Of a stretch of 64,000 bases of DNA, positions 48,519 through 56,914 are shown in pieces. The stretch covers positions 1-64,000 of the forward strand of contig CAMOKH010000109.1 of the NCBI GenBank assembly GCA_946617675.1, given 5' to 3'. A program made the position numbers and the translations under genes. The number at the start of each line of letters is the position of its first letter. Positions within the stretch are counted from its first letter, which is position 1. The DNA is from an uncultured Prevotellaceae bacterium (GTDB lineage: Bacteria > Bacteroidota > Bacteroidia > Bacteroidales > Bacteroidaceae). A model generated the notes under the pieces. The model searched no databases. It had not been told where the DNA came from and saw only the letters and a list, made by a program, of their open reading frames with translations.

Positions 48519-48794
48519 TTATTTGTCGTTGTAATGTTCCTCAGCCTGAATAATCAGCACTGAAATACGCTCATCGTAAATGTCGTAAATGATACGGTCG
48601 TTTGCCGTAATATGACGCGAATAGGTTACGTCATTTCCACCGACCAGTGCCTCAGGATGGCCTAGCCCGGTTCGGGGATGCTGCATAATGTCAAACAATA
48701 CCTTTGTTGCCTTCTTGAACAAGCGAGGATTAGACTTCTTCCACTTACGGAGTGTCCTGTCTGCATCTTTGGAATACTCTATGCTGTAGTTCAT
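48519..48794 (-). CDS. yoeB: Txe/YoeB family toxin
   Basis: YSKDADRTLRKWKKSNPRLFKKATKVLFDIMQHPRTGLGHPEALVGGNDVTYSRHITANDRIIYDI..AEEHYNDK; ATGA overlap with upstream antitoxin. Confidence 0.9.
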   Translation of the reverse strand: MNYSIEYSKDADRTLRKWKKSNPRLFKKATKVLFDIMQHPRTGLGHPEALVGGNDVTYSRHITANDRIIYDIYDERISVLIIQAEEHYNDK

Positions 48795-49051
48795 AGACTA
48801 TCGAAGTATTTCTGCATATCCTCAGGAGTATTGCATACAATAGTCTCCCCGCGAGCCGACTCCTCACGTGCTCGCTTGATGTTACGCCGAATGTCAGGAG
48901 TGATGGTACGGTCGTCGCCGATATGAGCCACACGTACAGAGGCAATGCCACGAATAAGCTTCAGAGCCTTTCGGATTTCTGATGCCATAGCATTGTCTTC
49001 CAGCGTCACAATCATCTGGGTTGTTTGCGGGATTTGTGTTGTCACTGCCAT
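48791..49051 (-). CDS. antitoxin of YoeB-type module
   Basis: 86-aa ORF immediately upstream of and overlapping toxin by 4 nt. Confidence 0.8.
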   Translation of the reverse strand: MAVTTQIPQTTQMIVTLEDNAMASEIRKALKLIRGIASVRVAHIGDDRTITPDIRRNIKRAREESARGETIVCNTPEDMQKYFDSL

Positions 49052-49342
49052 AATTATAACCTATTGGATGAAAATATCGCTGCAAATATACGACATTTCC
49101 GGCATATTTCCAAACATTTCCCTGAGAAATCACCCACATAATAGTTAATCACAGGAAACAACCTGCACTTCCGACACTCCCTACACCTGTTGTAATATTT
49201 TAGGTGTAGGAAGTGTCGGAAGTGTAGGATAAAAAGTGCGAATGACAACTATAATAGCAAAATGGCACGAGGAACAGGCCGAAACAGGTACTTCGTACCG
49301 GCTTTCGGAAGGTGGAACCGACACCTGAACCGACACTCTGGC

Positions 49343-49447
49343 AAAAGGCGGCGGGTTACGAACAAAAGGCGGCGGGTTACGAACAAAAGGCGGCGGGTTT
49401 TGGGCAAAAGGCGGCGGGTTTTGGGCAAAAGGCGGCGGGTTTTGGGA
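49343..49447. repeat. 21-bp tandem repeat array D (5 units)
   Basis: AAAAGGCGGCGGGTTACGAAC x2 then AAAAGGCGGCGGGTTTTGGGC x2 and ...GGGA. Confidence 0.95.
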
Positions 49448-49554
49448 CTGATCAGGCACTGAAAAACACAGAAGAACACGGCTGGCCATAAAGGGGGCTC
49501 CGTGTCCTTCCGTGTTTTTCAGTGCCTAAAAATCAGCGGCGCGCGGTCTTTCTT

Positions 49555-52500
49555 TTACTTCGTCAGATACTGAATCAGCAGCGTCAGGTCGACGATATCC
49601 ACCGTGCCGTCGCCGTTCATGTCAGCATCACCGAAGGAGAACGACGAGGGATCGAGGCCGATGACATAGTCGCGCATGGTGGCGATGTCATCTTCGTCGA
49701 TGCAGAGGTCGCCGTTGGCATCGCCGCGAGCTCCGGCAAAGTCATACGTTACATTTCCTACCATCTCATATACGCTCCAACTCTTCTCATTGGCAGCATT
49801 CACCTGCGAAACCGTTATCAGGTTATCCCCAGCAGACTCGTCGGGGGACATAGCCCACATCTGACCACCCTGACTCCTAAGGCTGTTAATAAGCTTTGTC
49901 ATATCCCCGCCTCTAATCCTATTGCCGTAACACTCCAACCGCTCCAAATTATACATGCCAGACAGGTAGAGCTCCGACAGATAGTTGTTGTTACAACTCA
50001 GACCTTCGAGTGCTGTGAAATACCGAATACCCATAAGGCTGCTTATTCCCTTGGAACTCACGTTCATTTCTTTCACGCCGGCTATCTCGTCCGGTGTAAG
50101 GTAACCGTCAGAGCCATAACTCTGTTGCAGTAACCACGAGCGGAAGTTGTCGTCGGGGAAGTTCGTCTCGTTGATGGCGATGGCATCGTAGCCGGGATAT
50201 GGGTTTTCCCCTGACGTCAACACCTGCCAGCCCTTATCTTCCTTGGCAACCTTTACCTGCGCAGCTGATATCCTGTTGCCTTCGGAAGAGTTATTAGCAT
50301 ATACATTTAAACGTCCGTCTGACTTCTTGGGCAGGCTATTGATGAACGAGGTCATATTAGCGTCCTGAATCTTGTTGCCGTAGCACATTATTCTGAATAA
50401 TGCCGTGTTGTTTGTTACGCTGAGCGAAGTCAGCTGGTTGCTGTTGCAATACAGAGATTCGAGTTTCTTGCATTGCGATATGTTCAGGGATTGCAACTTG
50501 TTGCCAAAGCAGATCAGCGTCGTCAGCGATGCTTGCCACGCCAGGTCAAGCGAGGTCAGGTTGTTGCCTGTGCAGGTCAGACTTGTCAGCTCCCAGAAGT
50601 ACTCGATGCCCTTGAGGTTGGAAATGTTCTTGTTACTGACGTTCATCGACGTTACTTGTGCCAGTTCACTCTTCGTGAGCCGCCCGTTCTTGTCGGTATC
50701 GCAGTTGTTGCTGACCCACGTGCGGAAATTCGTGTCGGGGAAGGTGTTGGAATTGATGGCAACCTCAACTCTCAGCTCGACATTCGGGTAGTCCTTAAGA
50801 ATCGTGTTAAAGTACTGATACATGAAATAAAAGCTGGATACGGGCAAAATAAAGTTCCCAGCAAAGGTGCCGTATACGTACCCAGCATTGGTGCCGTAAG
50901 GGAATATGCCACATTTCCTCGTGTTCTTATTGCATTGAAAGCCATAAAGTGAGTTAGCCCAAGGGAAGAAAGTGTAAACATTGTCACTTTCACTGAAGCT
51001 GCCATTCATAAGAGGTTGAACAAAAGCCATCATCTCTGTGAGTATCTGTAAGTCGAGAGCGCTGAGCGTTGCGCCGTCATAGACGGTGATGACGTACGCG
51101 TCGGGATGGGAGTCGGAATGCGACACCCAATCCTGTTTACTCGAATCCCAAATCTGGACATCAAAGTTTTTTCCGGTGGCCGTCTGCACCTGAGCAGTGG
51201 TTATCTGGTTGCCCGTCGACGCCTCATTCTTCTTGACGCGCAAGCGACCTACAGTTTCACTCGTGGGCAGGCTGTTGACGAATGTCGTCATGTTCGAGCC
51301 GCTGAGTTTGTTACCAAAGCAATAGACTTCAACATAAGACAGTTTTGTGCTGCCGCCTTGCATCTTTAAGGAAGAAAGCTGGTTGTTTTCACAATACAGG
51401 AGAGCCAGATTCGTACAGGTCGACAGGTCGAGCGAAGTCAGCTTGTTGCCCGAGCACAGCAGTGTCTGCAGGTTCTTCAGCCCCGACACATTGAGAGAGT
51501 TCAGCTGGTTGTTTTGGCAGCGCAGTTCCGTCAGCGACTTATTGCTCCTCAGGTCAAGCGAAGTCAAGCTATTGCCATCGCATACCAATTTTCTCAGCGA
51601 CGTGAAGTATTCAATGCCTTTCAGACTGGAGATATTTTTGCTGGAAACGCCAATTGTCGTCACATTTGCTATCTCACTCTGGTCGAGCATTCCGTTCTTG
51701 TCGGTGTCGCAGCTGTTGCTAACGTAGTTGCGGAAGTTCCCGTCAGGGAAGTTGTTCGAGTTGATGCTGCAGACGAAATCGTAGCCGAAATAATAATTAT
51801 CATTAACATACATTGGTATCCAACCCTTCTTCTTGGCATTGCCCACCTGACGGCAGGTCATCGAGTTTTGGTCAGTGTTGTCTGCTTTGACATAAAGAAT
51901 TCTATTCGTGACGGTGGGCAGGCTGCTGATGAGCACATCCATGTTGCTGCCGCTGATCTTGTTGCCAGAGCAATCGATAGCTATCAACTTTGTATTCTTC
52001 GACAGGTCGAGCGAGGTTAAGCCGGTATTGGAACAGGACAATACCTCAAGATTGGTGAAGAAACCAATGCCCCTCAAGTCAGAGATAATCCAATTGTTGA
52101 CATCAATGCTCGTGACTTTATTGATATCTACTTTGGAAAGTCTGGCAATAGGTTCTCCAGAATCAACATCCGTTCTACAAATATTATAAAGAACATAGTA
52201 GCGGAAATTATCGTCTGGAAAGGTCTTTTCGTTCACTGTCTGCTCGATATCAAATGAAAAGGCATCGTATTTCCCTAAATCCGAGTCCACTTTTTTCAAA
52301 GCTTCCTTGGATTCTTTGCTAAGCCGCACAGCAAGTCCATAGGGTTGAACGTTGGCAGGCACACTAATTGTTTTAGCCTTTGTATCAATGCTGAACAGCG
52401 TATTGCCGTTCAGGTTCTTAAAAGTCAGAACATTTGACGATGTAGTTTCAAGGACCAATTTCCCCTCCACATTGGCAACGACCTGAAACATAGCCAAATA

Positions 52501-52626
52501 CTGATTAAACAATGACTTAAACTTATATCCGTCATAGATTGTTACAGGCGGGTAGACAGTTTGAGCCTGCGCCCCCGAAACCAAGGCGAGGAGCGCGATA
52601 ACGATTAATAATAATCTTTTCTTCAT
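49555..52626 (-). CDS. secreted LRR protein with EF-hand-like modules and C-terminal dockerin-like domain (LRR1)
   Basis: Signal peptide; repeats like LTSLDLSKNTKLIAIDCSGNKISG; NFRNYVSNSCDTDKNGMLDQSEIANVTTIGVS; C-term GDANGDLCIDEDDIATMRDYVIG..DMNGDGTVDIVDLTLLIQYL. Confidence 0.92.
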   Translation of the reverse strand: MKKRLLLIVIALLALVSGAQAQTVYPPVTIYDGYKFKSLFNQYLAMFQVVANVEGKLVLETTSSNVLTFKNLNGNTLFSIDTKAKTISVPANVQPYGLAVRLSKESKEALKKVDSDLGKYDAFSFDIEQTVNEKTFPDDNFRYYVLYNICRTDVDSGEPIARLSKVDINKVTSIDVNNWIISDLRGIGFFTNLEVLSCSNTGLTSLDLSKNTKLIAIDCSGNKISGSNMDVLISSLPTVTNRILYVKADNTDQNSMTCRQVGNAKKKGWIPMYVNDNYYFGYDFVCSINSNNFPDGNFRNYVSNSCDTDKNGMLDQSEIANVTTIGVSSKNISSLKGIEYFTSLRKLVCDGNSLTSLDLRSNKSLTELRCQNNQLNSLNVSGLKNLQTLLCSGNKLTSLDLSTCTNLALLYCENNQLSSLKMQGGSTKLSYVEVYCFGNKLSGSNMTTFVNSLPTSETVGRLRVKKNEASTGNQITTAQVQTATGKNFDVQIWDSSKQDWVSHSDSHPDAYVITVYDGATLSALDLQILTEMMAFVQPLMNGSFSESDNVYTFFPWANSLYGFQCNKNTRKCGIFPYGTNAGYVYGTFAGNFILPVSSFYFMYQYFNTILKDYPNVELRVEVAINSNTFPDTNFRTWVSNNCDTDKNGRLTKSELAQVTSMNVSNKNISNLKGIEYFWELTSLTCTGNNLTSLDLAWQASLTTLICFGNKLQSLNISQCKKLESLYCNSNQLTSLSVTNNTALFRIMCYGNKIQDANMTSFINSLPKKSDGRLNVYANNSSEGNRISAAQVKVAKEDKGWQVLTSGENPYPGYDAIAINETNFPDDNFRSWLLQQSYGSDGYLTPDEIAGVKEMNVSSKGISSLMGIRYFTALEGLSCNNNYLSELYLSGMYNLERLECYGNRIRGGDMTKLINSLRSQGGQMWAMSPDESAGDNLITVSQVNAANEKSWSVYEMVGNVTYDFAGARGDANGDLCIDEDDIATMRDYVIGLDPSSFSFGDADMNGDGTVDIVDLTLLIQYLTK

Positions 52627-52667
52627 AATTCTATAGTTTTTAGTTTATCGTTTATCTTCGTTTTGTC

Positions 52668-52853
52668 AACTGGGTGAGTTAGCGTTGTTAACTGGGCTTG
52701 TTAGTCGTGCTAACTCGGCGGGTCAGCAGCCTTTACCCGGCAGTAAACTCGCTCGAACCCGGCAGCAAACTGCCACGTACCCGGCGGGTAACTGGTGCGA
52801 GGCGGCGCCTCGTTGTCATGAAGCGGCGCCTCGTGATTCTGAAGCGGCGCCTC
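52668..52853. repeat. phased palindrome array C (9 units)
   Basis: Approximate centres 52674, 52696, 52718, 52739.5, 52761.5, 52784, 52805, 52826, 52847; perfect units include TACCCGGCGGGTA and CGAGGCGGCGCCTCG. Confidence 0.85.
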
Positions 52854-52924
52854 GTTGCGAAATGGTGCAGACCTCCCGTCTGCGGCCCGAAGTGCCGATG
52901 CACAGGGACTTTCGCACTTCGCAG

Positions 52925-52984
52925 ACCTCCCGTCACACCTCCCGTCACACCTCCCCTCTGACCTCCCTTCTTACCTTCTCTGGG
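52925..52984. repeat. 12-bp tandem repeat (about 5 units)
   Basis: ACCTCCCGTCAC ACCTCCCGTCAC ACCTCCCCTCTG ACCTCCCTTCTT ACCTTCTCTGGG. Confidence 0.8.
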
Positions 52985-53123
52985 GGACGTTCAACGGGAC
53001 CTTGACGGGAGGTGTCGGCGAGTGACCTCCCGTCCTCAAACCCCTATTCACACTGGGGTTTCGGATGAGAACGGGAGGTTGGGAGGTTTTTTTTGCTTTT
53101 ACTCTCCTATTTTATTACTTATT

Positions 53124-53350
53124 CACCTTATTTAATGATAATTGCTGCAAAGATACAAAAAAATGTGAATATTACCCCACCTAAATAGTTAATAATTATT
53201 AATCATGTACAATTATTCTGCTTTCTGCCGCGCGGCGGTCAGTGGGGTCGCCTCACTGACGCCAAGCGCCGCCTAACGTTCGTCAGGCGGCGCTTGATAT
53301 GCACAACTCACGTCCGGAATGAATCCGGCATAGCTTTTTACCTTTTCACT
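53124..53350. repeat. intergenic duplication, copy 1 (upstream of LRR1)
   Basis: Matches 56664-56905: same promoter box, AATAATTATTAATCA, GCCGCGCGGCG, AAGCGCCGCCT..AGGCGGCGCTT hairpin, CCGGAATGAATCCGG. Confidence 0.9.
53148..53155 (-). promoter_or_regulatory. -7 box TATCTTTG for LRR1
   Basis: GCTGCAAAGATACAAAA, identical context to LRR2 promoter at 56689-56696. Confidence 0.6.
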
Positions 53351-53422
53351 TTTTTACCTTTTCACTTTTTTACCTTTTCACTTTTTTACCTTTTTACTTT
53401 TTTACCTTTTTACCTTTTTAAG
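53335..53422. repeat. octamer array (TTTTTACC/TTTTCACT) running into LRR2 3' end
   Basis: 11 contiguous 8-mers; LRR2 stop codon (53402-53404) lies inside the array. Confidence 0.9.
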
Positions 53423-56400
53423 TTTTTCTATCAGTAGCGTCAGGTCGGTGATGTCGACCGTGCCGTTGTCGTCAAGGTCGGCCGACTTCAGTGAGAACGC
53501 ACTGGAGTTGCGTCCGAGGATGTAGTCGCTCAGTCGCTCCACGTCCTGCGTGCCGACCTCGCCGTTGCCGTCGGCATCGCCTTCGACGATGACACCGAGG
53601 TAGTCAGAGCCGTCTTCCCTCAGCACGCGCCACCCCTTCTGGTTGGCAGTATATACCTGAGCCGGCGTCATTGTGTTGAAGTCACGTCCCTCGCCGTAGA
53701 AGTAGTACAGTTTACCGTCGGTCGTCACGGGCAGGAGGCTGACAAACGAGCCGTCAATATTGTTGATCCAGCATTTCAGCTCGTTCAGCGACGTGAAGTA
53801 TTCTATGCCCTCGAGGCTCTTGATGCCACGGCTGACCAAATATGTATCGAACGATTTGGTGTGTTGTATCTCCACCTGGTTGAGGTATCCGTCCAAGTCG
53901 CCGTCGAAGCCCCTGATAATCATGGAGCGGAACGCATCGTCGGGGAAGTTTCTCTGGATGATGGGTACACCCTGGTCGATACCAGCATAGTCAGCGCCGT
54001 CGCGCGTGAGCACCCTCCAGCCCTTGGCTTTGAGAGCGTCCACCTGGGCGGTGGTGAAGCCGTTGCCCTCCGTTGCGCTCGTTGAGAACAGCCTGATGAC
54101 GCCGCCGTTGTCCGACAGGTCCCGAAGCAGGTAAACGATGGCGTATCCCCATATCTCGTTGTTGTCTATCCACAGTTCGCTGAGTTGCTGGTTATTGTCT
54201 AACCAGAGGTAGCTGATATTGTTGTTGCTTGAGACGAGCTTCTTGAGTGCCGTGAAATACTGGATGCCGTCGAGTTGTTCGATGCCCAGCCCCGACAGGT
54301 CCATCTCTGTCACCGCGTCAAGCTCGTCCTCGGTGAGCACACCGTCGGCCCCGTAGTTCTGAGCCAGCACCCACGAGCGGAAGTTCGGGTCGGTGAAGGT
54401 GTCCTCGTCGATTTCGACGTAGAAGGGAACGCCGGGGTAGTCCACCCACTCGGTGCCGTCATACATCTGGACCGTCCATCCATTGTCCTTAGCGGCCTCG
54501 ACATGTCTGGTCATCATCTCGTTGTCATCGTCTATACCTTCAAAGTAAACGGCCATCCATCCCGGATCTTCCTGACTGGTGTCAATGGTCCGCAGACAAT
54601 CTACCAGATAGGTCATGCCGTCTCCGCGAATCTGGTTTTTATAGCACTCCAGTCTTTTCAGCGCCCTGCAGTCCGACAGACCATTAAGATACTCCAGCTG
54701 GTTGTCGTAGCACGACAGTTCTGTCAGTGCCGAGCAGCCCGACACGTCAAGCTCGGTCAGCTGGTTGCTGAAACATTCCAGTGCCATCAGCGTATTGCAG
54801 TATGACACGTCGAGGGAGGTCAGCTGGTTGTCGTAGCAATTCAGTCTTATCAGCGACGTATAGCCCTTCACGTCGAGGGTGGTCAGCCGGTTGTTGTTGC
54901 AATCCAGTACTTTCAGCTCCGTGCAGCCCGACACGTTAAGCTCGGTCAGCTGGTTGTAGCGGCATTCCAGATCTGTCAGCGACGTGCAGCCCGACACGTC
55001 GAGGGTGGTCAGCTGGTTGCCGTAGCAAGTCAGTATTTTCATCGACGTAAAGTGCTCAATTCCTTTGAGGTTGACGATGCCCTTGTTGCTGACGTCGATG
55101 GTCGTCACCGCCGCAATCTCTTTGGGGGAGAGGTATCCGTCCCCGTCCTTGTCAACAGCCACACTGCTGACGTACGAGCGGAAGTTGCCGTCCGGGAAGT
55201 TCGTTTGGTCGATGGCAATGCCAGGAACTATGCCGGGGAAGTCTTTGTCACTACTTGTCAGCACACGCCAGTTCTTGGCCTTTGCAGCCTCCACCTGCAC
55301 AATAGTTATCTGGTTGTCATCGGTGCCATCTGGATTGTAAACTTTAAAGGTGCCGATGCCGTTCGTCACTGTTGGCAGGCTGTTTATGAGTGAGGTCATT
55401 ACTAAACCACGAATCTGATTGTTGTAGCAAATCAGTTCTGTAAGCGCCGTGTTATTCGACACGACAAGGGAGGTCAGCCGGTTTTTGTAGCATTGCAGAT
55501 ATTTCAGCGCCGCCTTATTCGACACATCAAGCGAAATCAGCTGGTTGTTGTAGCAAATCAGCAACACCAGCGCCGTATTATTCGATAAGTCAAGAGAATT
55601 CAACTGGTTGTTCTGGCAATACAGGAATCCCAACTCCGTAGAATTCGATAAATCAAGAGAAGTCAACTGGTTGTTCTGGCACTGCAGCAATATCAGCCCC
55701 GTGTTATTAGATAAGTCAAGAGAAGTCAACTGGTTGTTCTCGCAACGCAGTTGTGACAGCGCCGTAAAGTGTTCTATTCCTTTGAGGTCAGTGATGCCCA
55801 TGTCGTTGACATAGATGTGCCCGCTCGTCTCAATCTCCTCGAAACCAAGAAAACCGTCGCTGTCGGTGTCGCAGTTGCTCCGGACCCACGACCTGAAGTT
55901 TTCATCGGGGAAGTTGTCCTGGTTGATGGGAACACCTACGAAACCGCTGAAATCGTGCGTGCCGCCGTAGGGGGAATATGAAACAACCCGCCAGTTCTTG
56001 GCCTTGGCGATATCCACCTGCGCGGCGGTGATGATGTTCTGGTCGTTATCCCGGTCGAGCACAGTGAACAGCCCGAGGGGCAACTCGGTTGTCGGCTGGC
56101 ACAGCGGCAGGCTCTCCACGAGCTTCTTCATCTCGGCGTAACCAATTTGGTTGTTCGAGCAGTCAAGGTATGCCAGCTTCGGGTTGTTCGCGACATTGAG
56201 CGCGGTCAGCTGGTTGCCGGGACAGAACAGCATTCTCAGCACGGTGTTCTTCGAGACGTCAATCGAGGTCAGCTGGTTAGAGCCGCAATCCAGCCTTTCA
56301 AGCTTGGTGTTATGCGAGACGTCGATCGAGGTCAGACTGTTGCCGAAGACGTCAAGTTCCTTCAGCTCGGTGAAGTACTCAATGCCCGTGAGGTCTTCAA

Positions 56401-56608
56401 TATTCAAGTCAACGGCATTAATCTCCGTTATCTGGGCTATCTCGCTGTCGGTGAGCACCCCGTCAATGAGGTCGGGCTGGCAGTAGTCCTTCACATAAGA
56501 GCGGAAGTGCCAATCAGGGAAGTGATTTTCGTCGATGGTAACGTCGGCCAATGCCCCAGAAACCATGCCGAGGAGCACTATAATGATTGATAAAAGTCTT
56601 TTCTTCAT
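53402..56608 (-). CDS. secreted LRR protein with EF-hand-like modules and C-terminal dockerin-like domain (LRR2, paralogue of LRR1)
   Basis: Signal peptide; NNTGLILLQCQNNQLTSLDLSNSTELGFLYCQNNQLNSLDLS; NFRSWVRSNCDTDSDGFLGFEEI; C-term GDADGNGEVGTQDVERLSDYILG..DLDDNGTVDITDLTLLIEKL. Confidence 0.92.
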   Translation of the reverse strand: MKKRLLSIIIVLLGMVSGALADVTIDENHFPDWHFRSYVKDYCQPDLIDGVLTDSEIAQITEINAVDLNIEDLTGIEYFTELKELDVFGNSLTSIDVSHNTKLERLDCGSNQLTSIDVSKNTVLRMLFCPGNQLTALNVANNPKLAYLDCSNNQIGYAEMKKLVESLPLCQPTTELPLGLFTVLDRDNDQNIITAAQVDIAKAKNWRVVSYSPYGGTHDFSGFVGVPINQDNFPDENFRSWVRSNCDTDSDGFLGFEEIETSGHIYVNDMGITDLKGIEHFTALSQLRCENNQLTSLDLSNNTGLILLQCQNNQLTSLDLSNSTELGFLYCQNNQLNSLDLSNNTALVLLICYNNQLISLDVSNKAALKYLQCYKNRLTSLVVSNNTALTELICYNNQIRGLVMTSLINSLPTVTNGIGTFKVYNPDGTDDNQITIVQVEAAKAKNWRVLTSSDKDFPGIVPGIAIDQTNFPDGNFRSYVSSVAVDKDGDGYLSPKEIAAVTTIDVSNKGIVNLKGIEHFTSMKILTCYGNQLTTLDVSGCTSLTDLECRYNQLTELNVSGCTELKVLDCNNNRLTTLDVKGYTSLIRLNCYDNQLTSLDVSYCNTLMALECFSNQLTELDVSGCSALTELSCYDNQLEYLNGLSDCRALKRLECYKNQIRGDGMTYLVDCLRTIDTSQEDPGWMAVYFEGIDDDNEMMTRHVEAAKDNGWTVQMYDGTEWVDYPGVPFYVEIDEDTFTDPNFRSWVLAQNYGADGVLTEDELDAVTEMDLSGLGIEQLDGIQYFTALKKLVSSNNNISYLWLDNNQQLSELWIDNNEIWGYAIVYLLRDLSDNGGVIRLFSTSATEGNGFTTAQVDALKAKGWRVLTRDGADYAGIDQGVPIIQRNFPDDAFRSMIIRGFDGDLDGYLNQVEIQHTKSFDTYLVSRGIKSLEGIEYFTSLNELKCWINNIDGSFVSLLPVTTDGKLYYFYGEGRDFNTMTPAQVYTANQKGWRVLREDGSDYLGVIVEGDADGNGEVGTQDVERLSDYILGRNSSAFSLKSADLDDNGTVDITDLTLLIEKLKKVKR

Positions 56609-56663
56609 AAGCTATATTGGTTTTATTGGTTTTTAGTTAATTGGTTCTTTAACTCTTTTACCT

Positions 56664-56905
56664 TCACCTTATTTAATAATAATTGCTGCAAAGATACAAA
56701 AAAAATGTGAATCCCCCCCCTCAAACTGTTAATAATTATTAATCACGTGCAATTATTCTGTTTTCTGCCGCGCGGCGATTGGTAGGTCGCCGTTGCTAAT
56801 GTCAGGTGCCGCCTCACTGACGCCAAGCGCCGCCTCACTTTCGTCAGGCGGCGCTTGATATGCATAACACACGTCCGGAATGAATCCGGCATAGCTTTTT
56901 ACCTT
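56664..56905. repeat. intergenic duplication, copy 2 (upstream of LRR2)
   Basis: See copy 1. Confidence 0.9.
56689..56696 (-). promoter_or_regulatory. -7 box TATCTTTG for LRR2
   Basis: GCTGCAAAGATACAAAA. Confidence 0.62.
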
Positions 56906-56914
56906 TTCACCCTT

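Noticed and set aside
49343-49447. CRISPR array
   Set aside because: Units are contiguous 21-bp repeats without unique spacers and no cas genes are present
49249-49479. Minus-strand ORF with KTRRLLP repeats
   Set aside because: Product of 21-bp repeat being a multiple of three; no signal peptide, conserved domain or clear ribosome-binding context
53264-53295. REP/BIME-type mobile palindrome
   Set aside because: Only two copies seen, both inside the duplicated LRR upstream block, and no RAYT transposase in the window; a terminator for the upstream gene is simpler
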